A DNA stretch of 64,000 nt from Uloborus plumipes (GCA_038373865.1 JAXGGA010001034.1:1-64000); one strand, 5' to 3'; positions 45,636-58,100 are shown, numbered from the stretch's first letter. The notes: generated by a model from the sequence alone, not told the origin. Program-made: numbers and translations.

Positions 45636-47453
45636 ATTGCAATGCAAACAATGCAAACAATGCTGATTAACTGTTCCTGTTCTTCAAAGCAGAAAAAAAA
45701 TTGCCGATTGAAGTTCAGGAAATATTAAGTGATGAATAAAAACTGCAGTTCCGATCCTTAAAAATAGCAAATTTTTTTTTTTTTTTTTTTAGTCTCGAAA
45801 GATCATATTGGAGTGCTTTTGAAATCATAATTTTATATTAACCACAAAATGTTATTCTAATCAGATTTTTGTTTCATTTAAATGAAGTTCTTCCTTAAAA
45901 TTAAAATCTAGTAATTAAAATAGTTAAATTTAATCGGAACAAATGATAAGAGAAAGTTTTTCTCAACATAACTTCATTTAAATAAATGAGTTTTTGACTA
46001 AATCTTATTAACAATTTTCTTTTTTTTTTAAATAAGTTAAAGAAAAACAAGGGTTTTTCTTTCTTTTGAGTTTAATTTATCTCATCTCATCATAATATCG
46101 ACAAATTCTTCTTTTGATAACATTTTTTTTCCATTTCAGAATAACTTTTTTAAACCCCATTTTACTATAATAGAATTTAGTTATAGCAATCATTGTTTTA
46201 ACAAAGTTATAATTCAACTTAATCTAATTATTATTTTAATTGAATTCAATTTCATCGACAGTTTTAGTTATTTAAAAGGACATTTTTCTATCATCGAGTA
46301 ACTCTCTCCCTCTATCTCTTGCAATTCACTTAGTCTGCAAATAATTTCGAATACGCTTTTATCATTTAAAATTTATTTCTAAAAACTGAACATTTCTTTT
46401 TACGCATTAAGAAAACTCACCTAGTATATGAACGATAGTAAATTTATTCAATTAAACGTGATTTGTGTTACGCTTTAAGGAACTAATAACTTTGAAGGAG
46501 TGATTTACAAAGAATATTTAAATTTAAGAATTTTTTTCAAATATTTAAGCGCATGTTAATCTTACGGAAATCAAATTGTAAAACTAAATTGAAGCACAAA
46601 TTTCCCCAAAAGTAAGTATTCGAATAAATTAGATAAAATGTGCCTAAATAAATAAAACAAGCTGATAAAATATGGAGATTTTTCACACCCTATTCCACTA
46701 ACGCAATGAATTTTAAGTTTTACAGTAGAGGATTTTTTTTTTCAAATGTTTAATTAAATCGTTTCCAACTGAAAAAAAGCATAACATTTGAAAGATTCAA
46801 ATTCAAATAAATTACGTCGCAATAAATAATTTATATAAAAATCATTCCTTTTAGTTGAAAAGTAAAACTCGTCAAATATTGACTCAATCAGCAAATCTCT
46901 TACCTTCGCCAAACTTACGTCAGTATTTCATTATTATTATTATTATTTTAAACTATTTCTTGAAATAAGAAATTACAGCTACATCGGGGAGTGTACTCTT
47001 ATGCCAGGATTTTTCTACCTGGATCAGGGGTTTTCGAAACTAATCTGAATTAATAGGTTTTTCTTTCAAGAATGTTTCATTTTCTAGGTTTTTCTTTATT
47101 TTTAATATTAAGAGGAAACTTACTTAATTCATCAAAAATTAAATTTTTATTAGTATTACTAAATTTTCTTTGTAGTTGAAAAGGCTCTAGTTTTTCTAAA
47201 AACATTTTGCTTGTTTAATAAGTACCGTTGCAATATTTAAATTAAAAAATAAATGTTGCCCTTGATTCGTACTACAAACCCTTTCTGACAAAAGTAATTT
47301 ATTTCCTTTCTTAGATCACCTACATGAAATTCAAGAAAGTCCTTTGTTATGTTTTTTTACTTAATTTTTTTTAATAGCACACTATCCTCGTAAATGTTTT
47401 TAGCGAGAAAAAACATACAGGCACACATTTTCCCATTCAAAACCATGTGCTCA
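45636..47453. other. No gene seen (1.8 kb)
   Basis: Very AT-rich, with homopolymers and a short TTA run near 46931-46948. No element ends recognised. Confidence 0.4.
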
Positions 47454-49366
47454 TTTTTTAGCCTACTTTCCCGTTAAAAATAAAAGAGACGAAAAAAGCA
47501 TTAAAATTGGCTTAATGCATCTAAAAAATGTCGCCAAGTCCAAAAAATATCGCCAAGTCCAAAAAATATCGCCAAGTTCAAAAAATATCGGCAAGTAAAA
47601 AAAAGTCAAAAAGAAACAAAAAAATGAAATAAATATCGAAAATTTAAAAATTTGAAAGTAGGGTATTGAGATGGGGAATTTGTGTGTCGGTCGGTCTGTC
47701 GGTCGGTCTGTCGGTCTGTCGGTCGGTCTGTCGGTCTGTCTGTCCCCCCCTAATAACTTTTGAATGAACATTCCGATTTGGACAAACTTTTTTTTGTTGG
47801 AAAGATCTCGGCGAGTACAGCTCATTCCCATATTTGATTTTTCGATTTGAACAATTTTTGGTTCAACTTTGAGCCGTTCAAACAACCGGTCCCGCGATAC
47901 TAACTTTTGAATGAACAGTCCGATTTGAACAAACTTTTTTTTGTTCGAAAGATCTTTTCAAGGATACTTCATTCCCGTATCTACATTTTCGATTTGAACA
48001 ATTTTTCGTTCAACATTGAACCGTTCAAGCAACCTTTCCCCACCTAATAACTTTTAAGTGAACCGTCCGAATTGAATAAAGTTTTTTTTGTTCTAAAGAT
48101 CTTATCAAGAATACTTTATTCCCGTTTTTAAATTTCCGACTTGAACAATTTTTCGTTCAACATTGAACCGTTCAAACAAGCTCTCACCCCTAATAACTTT
48201 TGAGTGAACCGTCCGATTTAAACAAACTTTTTTTTGTTCGAAAGATCTCGGCAAGGATACTTCATCCCCGTTTTTAAATTTCCGATTTGAACAATTTTTC
48301 GTTCAACATTGAACCGTTCAAACAAGCTCTCACACCTAATAACTTTTGAATGAACAGTCCGATTTAAACAAACTTTTTTTTGTTCAAAAGATCTCGGCAA
48401 GGATGCTTCATTACCGTATTTAAATTTTCAGTTTGAACATTTTTTTTGTTCAACATTGAACTGTTCAAACAACCTTTCCTCACCTAATAACTTTTAAGTG
48501 AACCGTCCGAATTGAATAAACTTTTTTTTGTTCGAAAGATCTCGGAGAGGCTCATTCCTATATTTCACTTTTCAATTTGAACCATTTTTCGTTCAATGAT
48601 GAACCGTTCAGAAAGCATTTTAACATGAGCGCCTACGGAGAAATTTAAGTTGAATGTTGATTCTGAACTTCAAGGCGGATTTCCTTCAAACTAACTTTGT
48701 AAGAAAATGGTTTTGATAAATAATGTATTGTAAAGTACTTTTTTGAATAATCTTCTGTGAGGACTCTGATTCCGACTCCGACTCCGCAAACATGGCGGAA
48801 ATGCAGGCTCAGAAAAAATGACTGACTGGGCAGACGATTTTTTGTTTATTTATTTATTTGTTTTGTTTAATTTATTATTTTTTTTTTATCAGACGATTTT
48901 TTTTGTTAACAAAAAATTTTCATTCACGAGAGCATTTTATTCCTTATTTATATTTTACAACTGGCAACGGATTAAAAATGAAATTCAAGACATTTTATTA
49001 ACGAACGAGTTTTTTTTCTTTCTTTGATAAAATGTGTTTTGAAGTTCTTTGTACTTTTATTTTATTTATTTATTTTTTTTTCTTTTGAAAACGATTGTGG
49101 AATTTTTCTACGGAAGAACTATAGCAGTTACATTCTTTTAAAGGTGCGACAAAACTTTATTGACTCGTTTATTTACTTTTTACGTGTCTATTTTATCTGA
49201 TGAGAGGGGTATATTTTGCTTTCAGAAATCAGCTTTAAGTGCAAAAAGATATGTTTGACATAATTTTTAGTTTTTGATAATCAAGAGAATATTGATCAGA
49301 TGCTACAATGCCTATGTCAATGTACGGGAAAGTAGGCTCGTTTAGTTCTTGACAGAACTTCTTGTT
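47454..49366 (+). mobile_element. HINE/DINE-1-like element, copy 4 (complete)
   Basis: TTTTTTAGCCTACTTTCCCG at the 5' end, four TTGGCGAT-type units in inverse form (47520-47600), a GGTC/TGTC microsatellite (about 47687-47746), six ~147-bp units (motifs near 47871, 48018, 48164, 48311, 48458 and 48601), a unique body, ACGGGAAAGTAGGCT, hairpin AGTTCTTGACAGAACT, then CTTGTT. The body details match copy 1 closely. Confidence 0.7.
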
Positions 49367-50052
49367 ATTTATTTATTTAATTTTTTTTTCACCATTCAAT
49401 TTATGTTCAATTTATTTGATAAAATTTTATAATTTTTCCTTTAGTTTTCTTTTTTCGCTTTTTTAAGGTAAATGAAGCCCAATATGGGAAAAAAAAGTCC
49501 CTTCAGATCAGCATTACACCACAAATAAAGATCATAAAAAAAATCAGCTCCTTAACAAGCTACAAGTCCAAACACAAAGAAAATACAAACCACGTTTATT
49601 TCTACTTATCTAATTTATTTCCTTGCGTTTCCAACAATGTATCCTTCTGAATCCAAACAAGAGTTCAATTCTAACCATTCAAGGGGAGCACTTTCATCGT
49701 TGCACACCTCCAGGGGGAAGAAGAGGGAAGATTATCTTGGCGATGACAAAATTGAATTCTTGGGAGAATAAAAGCAAATCGTCCTTGTACCGCTATTCAT
49801 TTTCTTTTCTGATTTTCAGTATGGAAACAGTTTGTGAGTCAGAAGAGATTCTGAGAAATGGAGCAGGCAAAAATTGTGTGTTATAAATTAACCGTGAAAT
49901 GAAAATTCAAACGGGAAATTGGTTTTTGATTGAAATTTTCGTAGCTTTGTTGATCGAAAGCCCGAAGAATTTTATCAAATGGATGTTACCCAAGTTAAAA
50001 TGTGGTGGGGGGGGGCAACATCGAAACAAATACTGTCCGTCTAAACAAAATG
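49367..50052. other. No gene accepted
   Basis: A plus-strand frame of 87 codons (49623-49886) is the only open stretch. It matches no family and has no supporting signal. Confidence 0.4.
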
Positions 50053-50346
50053 AAAGTCGCGCCTAGCACTCGGCAACAGTTCCACTTAGAAAAAGGGTAG
50101 ATGGGTTGTGGGTGATAACTTTCCGTAGTTTTCAATTTAAAACTTGCATTTGCTATATCCTTTTGACGTATTCAACTAAACGATGTATTTGAAATTAGCA
50201 TCGTTCCGCGTTGTTTGATACGGCTCAAAATGCTTTTTATTATTCTTCATTTTATTGTTATCTTGCCTAACATCCCTATTTAGTAAGATCAGAGAAGACC
50301 TGACGCATGCGTAAATGCGCCGAAGGTTTTATCTAAGAAGATCAGA
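50053..50346 (-). repeat. Dispersed repeat, inverse copy of 1685-1999
   Basis: Inverse of the 1685 repeat with ~85% identity by eye, including the TTTTGACGTATTCAACTAAA and GACGCATGCGTAAATGCG blocks. This copy lacks the hAT-like MITE, so it shows the uninterrupted target sequence GTCTGATCTTCTT. Confidence 0.7.
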
Positions 50347-50349
50347 CAG

Positions 50350-50760
50350 CAAAAATACTTGGCTCAAATAGGACTGTTTACTCAAAAGTCATTATGCGGG
50401 ACAGGTTGTTTGAGCGGTTCAATGTTGAACGAAAAATCGTTTCACATTGAAAACTTAAATACGGGAATGAAATATCCTCGATAAGAACTTTTTCGAACGC
50501 ATAAAAAGTTTGTTCAAATCGAACTGTTCACTCAAAAATTATAAGCAGAAACCAAATTATTTGAACTGTTCAAAGTTGAACCAAAATTGTTCAAATTGAA
50601 AAGTCAAATACAGAAATGAGGCGTACTCGCCGAGATCTTTCCAACACAAACAAAGTTTGTTGAAATCGGACTGCTCATTCTAAAGTTATGAGGGGGGGAC
50701 AGACAGACAGACAAATATTTTCCTTATCTCAAAAGCCTACTTTTCAGATTTTTAATTTTC
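50350..50760 (-). mobile_element. Degenerate HINE fragment (array end only)
   Basis: Two to three decayed ~147-bp units (GAGCGGTTCAATGTTGAACG, GAGATCTTTCCAACA) and a short GACA tract followed by TATCTCAAAAGCCTACTTT. Both termini are missing. It abuts the repeat at 50053-50346. Confidence 0.65.
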
Positions 50761-51147
50761 TATATTGATTTTATGTTTTTGTTCCTTTTTTATTTTATTT
50801 TATTTTTTGTTTTGGACGTTTAAAATACCATGTTAATCATGTTGAATTTTTGATACATAATTAAAATAGTTTTTAACCTTCTATTTTTCATTCAGCTGAA
50901 TAATTCCCACGGTTTACATACCTATGTGGTTTCTAGAAGGGAATAACTAAACATCTTGGGTTAAATGAGACATATATAAAAATAAATATAAAAACATTTA
51001 AACAAGAGTTGAATACTCCACCTATAAAAGTACATAGAAGTACAATTCAAAACTGTTAAAAAGTCAGCAATATAAAAGTCAAAAATAAATAAATAAATAA
51101 ATAAATAATGATAGTAATAATAATTCACATAAATAAAACAGTGAATC

Positions 51148-51400
51148 TATATGTCTGTGGGTATGTACGTTCCCTATACAAATCTACAGTTTACTTCGGA
51201 TCTGGACCAAATTTGTCAGAGAGGTACTTGACCAACCGGGAACGGTTGTAGGGGGGGGGGTCGAACGCCAAAAAATTTCGGAATTGTGTAAACTTGTTTC
51301 TTCTACCCGAAATAACTGTCGGATCACCTCGATTTTGGTCTCATTGGAAAGAGCGTGGAAAATAATTTTTCATGTTTCTTTCCGAAGGTTTTCAAATTAC
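51148..51400 (+). mobile_element. Possible Helitron-type 5' segment
   Basis: After GTGAA comes TCTATATGTCTGTGGGTATG, TACGTTCCC, then GGATCTGGACCAAATTTGTC and CTCGATTTTGGTCTCATTGG. Such leaders remind me of arthropod Helitrons. No 3' end is assigned. The stretch 50761-51147 before it holds nothing recognisable. Confidence 0.35.
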
Positions 51401-51681
51401 TAATTGATAGTTTTACCAGGAAAACAGATGTGGGCACTTTTAAGTTTCGAAATATGAATTTTAATTGTGTATAAAAATTTTCTGTAATGAGCATGACAGA
51501 AATTAATTAGCGTGAAAGAAATCATTACTAAGAAAAAGGTGTTGCCATTTTTTCTTGAATATAAACAAATAAAATTCTTGCTTTTCCTTTCAGGCCTTTC
51601 GTCTTTCCTGTAAAGGGGGTCTTCAAAACTTTTTTGACGATTGATTCCTTTTTTGTGCTCTGCGGGCCGGCAAAATATTGA

Positions 51682-51998
51682 CCCATTTATGCCCCGTAGC
51701 CTAAAAACGGGACGCTTGTTAGTTACTGCATACGAGAACATGTAATGGGTATATCCTTTTACTAAAGCTGATTCCAGATGGGTTCTGTAATGTTATTTTG
51801 CAAAAGTAAAGTCAAGTTAGGTCGTATTTTACTCACATATCTGCAAAATATCCAATAAACTGGACGTTAAATAAGTTAATAAATATGGCAACAGGGAACT
51901 ATTTTAAGCATAAAATGTATGTAAACCGTTCCAAGTAAGAGATTTAAGCAGACAAAAATTGGAAAAAAATTGTTAAAAAAAACTTGGGCATAAATGGG
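51682..51998. mobile_element. piggyBac-like element, family 2, copy 2
   Basis: CCCATTTATGCCCCGTAGCC at the left and TTGGGCATAAATGGG at the right; TTGA (51678-51681) and TTAA (51999-52002) flank it. 317 bp against 519 bp for the copy at 16453, the difference being an internal block after TAAAGCTG. Confidence 0.75.
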
Positions 51999-52002
51999 TT
52001 AA

Positions 52003-52780
52003 GTTTAATCTACTCGGGACTTTTTAAACACGCGTTAATTAACATAACTTTTATTTCCAAGGTAGACTGTGCAATAAACCTTTGAAAGAGCTCAAAAGTC
52101 AGTAATGTATAAATTTGTTTTGTTTATGCTTTCATACACGTTATCTTATTTCATTTATTTCATAGTACTATTTTTTTTTTTTTTTTTTGCGATTAAACAT
52201 CTTATTTTTTAAAAAAAGAAGAAGAGAGAGAGAGGATGTTTTTCACTATACCCAAACTTTACCCGAAGCTGCCCCCCCCCCCTCTTGACCCTTCATGTAA
52301 TATTTTTCAAAAAAATAACAGGAAAAACACATTTTGGGAAAGCAATTTACAGGTAGGATAATGAGCCGAGGCAAAATGTCTCCATTCGAAAAAGCACTTG
52401 CCTGTGAAGAGGAGCACTGACAACGTGTCGTGACACATTTTCTTCGAAAGTTCCACGAAATTCCTTTTGCCACGCAAATTACGTAAATATAGCTCCCCGA
52501 ACCTGTTTGAGTCACAACTCATAAAATATGCAGTAAATAGCACTATTTCTGGCCAGTGGTACGAAAATTTCAGTTAATATTTATACTCCGGCTTCCGACA
52601 TATGCTGTGTGAAATTTGCTTTGGAAACGAAGTCAATCAATAATTTATTTTTCGATGTGTCTATTTTTAATATGCCTTTTATGAGTTTCACATATGGGTT
52701 TGTTTGTTTGCTTGTATGTATGTTTGTAACTCTGAATGAAAGATAAAGCTCACGAATTTTACAAATATAAAAGTAATATA
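52003..52780. other. No gene seen
   Basis: AT-rich with an 18-T run and a C-run. The last 70 bp (TGTAACTCTGAATGAAAGAT ... TATAAAAGTAATATA) recur at about 54303-54358. Confidence 0.4.
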
Positions 52781-53187
52781 TCTATTTATATTAAAAACTG
52801 AGTATCTTCTATCTTTCTTCTAACTATCTATCTATGTCACGCTTCTTTCGCCTGAACGCCAATGAACTGAAAGTCGGACCAGGTACCGATAGATAGGCAA
52901 TTTTTCAGGCTTCATTAGCTTTAAGTTATATTATCATACGATTTTAATTAACGAAAATATCAATTAATAAGAAGTCAAATTTAAAGCGATTAGGCCTAAA
53001 TGATTAAATATGAAATCCATTGTTTTGCAAAACGTGGTTGCTATGAAACAGTAATAACAATGATAATGAGAATTTTGAATGATGGCTTAACTAAATCAAA
53101 TATGAAACTCATTAGCGGGTCACGTACGTTGTACTTTAATCGCTAGCTACTTGTACTTTTTTGAAATATAAATTAGTTGAAAAGCCA
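52781..53187 (+). mobile_element. Helitron-like element, copy 1
   Basis: After an A it begins TCTATTTATATTAAAAACTG. The same start, with one mismatch in 27, recurs at 53188. The body contains TATGAAATCCATTGTTTTG as in 3080-3150 (inverse). No 3' CTRR hairpin is assigned before the second copy begins. Confidence 0.4.
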
Positions 53188-53305
53188 TCTACTTATATTA
53201 AAAACTGAGTATCTATGTCTGCTACTTTCCTTTGAGCGAGCTGAACTTACTGAAACTTTCCTCACCATCTTGAAGGCGCGAAGTACCCGTGCAACATCTC
53301 AATAA

Positions 53306-53944
53306 CACAGGCCAACAAAAAAAAACCTTTTTGAAAACTTTTTTAATTTTAATAGCTGATCTTGATAGATTTTTATGTGCTGAATCCAAATCTGCTTGTA
53401 GTTTTTATGTATCACCCTTAGTTTCCAAGCAAAATGTATTTTATTATATAGTCTAATACCCATTTACAGTATACAGGGAAATCAATGAAACACTGTAGAA
53501 TCGTAAAAATGGTTTGTATTTACAGTAAAATACTTGGAATAGTAATTTTATGTGATGATACAAGGTTCACTTGTCAACTGGAATTGCTTTATATTTTCTT
53601 TCCCTTTTTTCCTTGAAGCTTCTTGTGTAGCTTTTCCTGCGATGAATAGCTTGCTGAACTTCCCGGTGAAGTGACCAACAGTAATCCCCCATCATGTTGT
53701 AGCATGTGTTTCAGCAGTGCTGCCAACATCATCTTTGTTCATTAGACCTATTTTTTCATGTTATCTTAACTATGAAAAAGCTGTTAAATTCTAAAAATGT
53801 TTCTTTATTTCATGAATGTAACTATAAAATGTGAATAAATGGTGGGTGATACAACTTTTTAAGCATCATATTTGGATTCAGCAACCTAAACAACATAAGA
53901 ATAAGGTATTTTCATTAAAAAAGTTTTTTCATCGTTGGCCTGTG
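53306..53944 (-). mobile_element. Short relative of the 24468 DNA transposon (TAA TSD)
   Basis: CACAGGCCAACAAAAAAAAA at the left, TTGGCCTGTG at the right, with TAA at 53303-53305 and 53945-53947. The left interior TGTGCTGAATCCAAATCTGC parallels GCTCTGAATTCAAATATGC of the 24468 element, supporting one family. It retains only the C-terminal end of the gene. Confidence 0.65.
53567..53710 (-). pseudogene. C-terminal fragment of the unnamed transposon gene
   Basis: The reverse strand reads CYNMMGDYCWSLHRE, then HRRKSYTRSFKEKRERKY and ends AIPVDK before TGA (53567-53569). This corresponds to the part following 'YQG' in the longer relic at 24690-25255, where that copy loses similarity, so the two together cover more of the family. 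An in-frame TGA lies just upstream of CYNMM, so the copy is a remnant. Confidence 0.6.
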
Positions 53945-54222
53945 TAATTCGAATGATTTTTTGATGCAGGAAAAAAGAAAAGGCGCGAAGGCGCCTCTTA
54001 GCGAGCCGCCTTGGCGAGGAGTAGTTTCTTGAAATTTTCCTCATTACTTACAAGGCACGAAGTGCCCGTGCAATGCCAGGCCACGTTCGTGGTATGTCTT
54101 GAAATCGAATGAACATTAAATTTTATCAAATAATATAACTTCAGAATGAGGTAAAAGTTAGAGAGGGGGAAGTTATGCATCAACATGCCGCAGGAAGCTA
54201 ATCTAGTTACCCTGGAAGCTAG

Positions 54223-55351
54223 TATTTAATACTATTATTAATACTAAAGGCTAAACTATATTATTACATGTTGATGTATTATAAGTATTTCAGTTGTTTG
54301 CATGTAACTCTGAATAAAAGATAAAATGTACGTTCTTTGCAAATATAAAAGTAATATACTTAATACTATTGTTTATACTACAAGCTAAACTATTATACTA
54401 CAAGCTATATATTTAAAAGCGCTTTTTAAGTTTTTTTAAACTATATTTTGATTAATATTTATCGCGTTTATTTTGGGCAAACTTATGTGCTTCTGTTTAT
54501 AATTTCTGTTGTGCTGTAGGCAGTTTCTCTTTAGTGTAAAGTTTCTTTAAATCAATTTCTCTTTAACGTACAGCACACAAGAATAGGAATTAAATGATAA
54601 TTATAATAAAGGTATTTTTTCTTTAAAATATTACACTTAAAGGGAATATAATTATAGACTAATTAATCAATAAAGTATTACTGGTTCCTTCCTTTTGTTT
54701 CCTCCTCCCCTTCCCTTTTTTTCGAGATTTTAACAACGCTTCACGTTTAGCGTCAATTTTGTTACAAGTCTGCCTTTATTTTAGATGTCCTGAAAAAGTA
54801 CATAACTCAGTACGACTCCATTAAAAATCCATTAAAAAAACACACATTTTTTTTTTTTTTTTGAAAGATTTTCTAGAAATTAAAAAATTGTCACATATTA
54901 CCTTATCCCACTTGCCCCTTCAATTAAAACATTCAGGTCTTCACTTAAAAGCTAAATTTTAGTTCCACCACTATTTCTCCTCGACATTATGTACATACAA
55001 TCAGTGTTTCGTAAATCTCTGAAACTCAAGCTGTAATACTTTCCCGTGTATCTTTAACTAAGATAATGATTGCTGGTCGAAGAGAACAGGAATATCCGAT
55101 TAAGTGACCCAATTCCGTTGATTATCTTAATTATATGACCAGCGTAATTCTCATTGATTCTCTCTGCTTTCGCCTCCTGAAAAAATCACTGCACCAAAAT
55201 TACAGGGAGACAAGAAATAAATTATGCACACACATATTACATTATAACTTTAATGCTAATAAAAATATATTGTTACCAAACTTAAAAATAAGGATTAATA
55301 CAACATTTCGCCTGATGTTTTTAAACATTTTCAAAGGGGCTAACTTTAGCC
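54223..55351. other. No gene; local direct repeats
   Basis: 54240-54400 repeats short TTAATACTATT and AAGCTAAACTAT motifs, and 54303-54358 repeats 52720-52780. The remainder shows nothing recognisable. Confidence 0.4.
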
Positions 55352-55355
55352 TTAA

Positions 55356-55868
55356 CCCATTAATGCCTGACATTTTTTTCCAAAGATATTTTGTATACTG
55401 GTTACAAACAGTGTTTAATGGACAGGAAAAATAATTTTAAAAAATGTTATGTAAAAAAATAATTTTTTTATTGAGGAAAGAAAAATCGTCCCTTAAAAGT
55501 TACGATAGAACCCAGAAAGTACATACTTTTCTTACTAAATTTTTTTTTCTCCCTACGATATAATGTTTAAAAAGACATTTCATAAGAAGAAATAAAATCA
55601 GCAATTAACATAAACTGAGAAGCTGGGAATATGAAAACTTAGCTTTTTTTCTTGAGGTCGTGAACGATGTCATTTTTGATAAAGATCATGTTAAAACGGC
55701 TACAGAACACATTTTACAATGGTTATGCGCTGCAATCTGTTAATAACGAATTGAAACAATACCAAGATACTGATTGGAACACTATTATTTGGTTGAAATG
55801 CCCATTTTGGGGAAATTCAGACCCTTTTTTGGACCGTCCCTTAAAAAGGGACTCTAGGCATTAATGGG
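55356..55868. mobile_element. piggyBac-like element, family 1, copy 2
   Basis: CCCATTAATGCCTGACA at the left after TTAA (55352-55355), GGCATTAATGGG at the right followed by TTAG (one change from TTAA). Closely similar to 31433-31942 throughout. Confidence 0.8.
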
Positions 55869-55940
55869 TTAGTACAGAGCTTTAAACGTGTCTCATGATT
55901 TTCTGCTATGGGCCACAACTCACTTATCATATTATATCAT

Positions 55941-56069
55941 ATTCCTTACATAAAGAATTCTTTAGGGATGACAAAGTTTTTTATTATGTTTGGTCCATCT
56001 TGGAGACAAGGGTGTGCGCTAAACCTCCTAAAACTTTGGCATCCCTAAAAAATTCCTTATGTAAGGAAT
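55941..56069. repeat. Inverted repeat, ~40-bp arms
   Basis: ATTCCTTACATAAAGAATTC and TTTAGGGATGACAAAG are mirrored by CTTTGGCATCCCTAAA and AATTCCTTATGTAAGGAAT. The spacer is about 50 bp. It can form a ~130-nt hairpin: a small MITE or foldback; no duplication is evident. Confidence 0.7.
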
Positions 56070-56507
56070 GGAATAAAATATTAGTAAGTGTGAGTAGATT
56101 GATCCATATCTCAAAATTTTGTGACACGCTTTAAGCTTTGCATTAAGGCTGGAGGTAGCCACTTTGAAAACGTTTAAATACAATTAAAAGAAATGTTGCA
56201 TTCATACTTAGTTTGAAGTTTGGTTGCAATATTTTTATTATCATTAAAGTTATAATATAGCATGTGTGCCCAAGTTATTTCTTGTCACCCTGTAAATTGA
56301 GTAATGCAACAAAAAAAATCATTTTTGTAAGTTTTTTGGGAAAAAATCCTAAAATGTTCTAAAAAAAGGTTCTGATCTATAGATTCGATTTGAAAGAGAT
56401 TGAAAATTTGTTTGTTGTTCGAAATGAAATTAAGCTGATTCTCTATTTTACGACTTTCAAGAGGAGACAAAAAACAAGCAAAATTTTCTAAAAACTACTG
56501 TGAAGTA

Positions 56508-56645
56508 GGGGTGCGACATCGAAGACAAAATATCGATGTTTCAAGATATCGATGTTAAGAAATCAAGACATCGATGGTATTGATACATCGACAACCACAA
56601 AACATCGATATTTTCAAACATCCATGTTTCAAAACATTGATCTTT
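56508..56645 (+). mobile_element. hAT-like left-end fragment, ATCGATG-rich
   Basis: TAGGGGTGCGACATCGAAGA starts a block full of ATCGATG motifs. TAGGGGTG starts are usual for hAT. Traces of the inverse end (CATCGGTGTCGCAACCC) occur at 1260-1282. No right end or duplication is found here. Confidence 0.4.
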
Positions 56646-56679
56646 TTTTTCTGAAAATTGCTTCATACTGATTTATTAA

Positions 56680-56860
56680 GGGGTGATCCTGCTTTAGAAG
56701 ATTCAAAAAAAAAAAAAAAATGGGGGGGGGATGAAAGAAAAGCAAGTCCAGCGGAACTTTTTGGATTATTTAATTACCTGTCAGAAAATGGGAAAAACAT
56801 TTTTGTGAGAGAAAAATATTCATATGCTACCGATTTTTATCACATTCGTGCAACTGCCGT
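56680..56860 (+). repeat. TTAA-associated repeat U, copy 1
   Basis: After TTAA (56676-56679): GGGGTGATCCTGCTTTAGAA, an A-run and G-run, then GAGAGAAAAATATTCATATG and CTACCGATTTTTATC. Homologous to both arms of 58927-59653. It is cut by the MITE at 56870. Confidence 0.55.
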
Positions 56861-56869
56861 TTTCAATTG

Positions 56870-57307
56870 CACTGTAAAAAATGAATGTTGTTTTTACAGT
56901 ATAATACAACTATTTTTTATAGTAATAAACTGTAAAAATTGCTAATCGTACAGTAAAAATCTAAAATTGCTACTTTTACCGTACTAAACTGTACAATTGT
57001 TAATTTTACGGTAACAAACTTTAACATTGCTAATTTTGCAGTAATAAGCTGTATAATTGTCAATTTTACAGTTCATTATCGTGCATTTTACAATTTTAAA
57101 CTGGAACCTCTGCTTCCAGTACTATACTGTTGTTTTTGCAGTATAATACAGCTAAATTTTACTCCAATAAACTGTAAAATTTCTAACTTTACTGTAAGGA
57201 ACTAAAATTACTAGTTTTACAGTTTATTACTGTCATTTTATAGTTTTGAATTGAAACCTCGGCTGCCAGTAATTTACTGTAAAAACAACAGTTTATTTAT
57301 TGCAGTG
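56870..57307. mobile_element. CACTG-TIR foldback MITE, copy D
   Basis: CACTGTAAAAAATGAATG at the left and TTTATTGCAGTG at the right, with mirrored TTTTTACAGTATAATACA / CAGTAATTTACTGTAAAAAC ends and multiple TAATAAACTGTAAAATTG motifs inside. 438 bp, no coding capacity. Confidence 0.8.
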
Positions 57308-57390
57308 TGGTAGGAAAGATAGAGGTCGTCCTTCTCATACTTATTAACTGTTTAATAAGCATACATATTTTTAGAAATATGTATAACGAG

Positions 57391-58092
57391 TAGGGATCGG
57401 AAGTACCGATTAATCGGCCATAATCGGCCACTTTGCCGATTATTAATATTCGGCAAAATTGGACCGATTAATCGGTTGAAAAATATATTTTTTTATATTG
57501 TTCTTAAAGTGTACCTTCACTAAAAAACTATGTGCTTGATTTTATTGACAGTAATAATAATCCTCATAGTTGATATTAAGTTTTTAATAAATTTATTCTC
57601 CTGCTTTGAATAAATATACATAGACAATGTTGCAACATTTTTCATGTGCGATAGTTTTCTCCTTAATACTGTATTAGGTACCCTCTAATTTTCAAATAAA
57701 AGTCTTGAATTAAATTGCTAATGATAATTAAAATTGAAATTTAAAAGTACTTCTAAATTGTGGAGTGTTCACCACAGACCCTCCCCCCTTTTTTAATTTT
57801 TATGTCCAATTAATATAATTAACAATGTATTAATGTAATAATATTGACAATATGTAAATCGGTTTTAAGAAATTTAATAAAATACTGGAATTATTTTGTG
57901 AAAATTAGGAAAATGGAAAAAAAAATCTTCTCAGAAATAAATTACTTACTATTTCTAAACTCGGATTTGTATAAGAGAGAAAAAAGTGATTGTGAAATCA
58001 TAGTATTAAAAACAGTCATTCTTACCATTAATCGGCTCGGCCGATTAATCGGTAATCGGTAATCGGCCAATTCGCTTATCGGTGCATCTCTA
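57391..58092. mobile_element. hAT-like non-autonomous element, 702 bp (8-bp TSD)
   Basis: TAGGGATCGGAAGTACCGAT at the left and ATCGGTGCATCTCTA at the right, with ATTAATCGGCC-type motifs inside both ends. Perfect 8-bp duplication ATAACGAG at 57383-57390 and 58093-58100. The TAGRGAT terminus with ACCGATTAATCGG is a common hAT form. The AT-rich interior has no transposase. Confidence 0.85.
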
Positions 58093-58100
58093 ATAACGAG

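Larger units (their letters stand above)
53188..54222 (+). mobile_element. Helitron-like element, copy 2, with a nested transposon
   Basis: Begins TCTACTTATATTAAAAACTG after an A. GAAGGCGCGAAGTACCCGTG (53268) and AAGGCACGAAGTGCCCGTG (54051) are hairpin-forming Helitron-type motifs, and CTAG followed by T occurs at 54203-54206 and 54219-54222. A 639-bp DNA transposon (53306-53944) sits inside. The end point is uncertain. Confidence 0.35.

Noticed and set aside
49623..49886. 87-codon plus-strand frame
   Set aside because: No homology I can recall and no supporting signals.
56508..56645. Full hAT element beginning TAGGGGTGCGACATCG
   Set aside because: No inverse right end or 8-bp duplication found, so only a fragment is reported.
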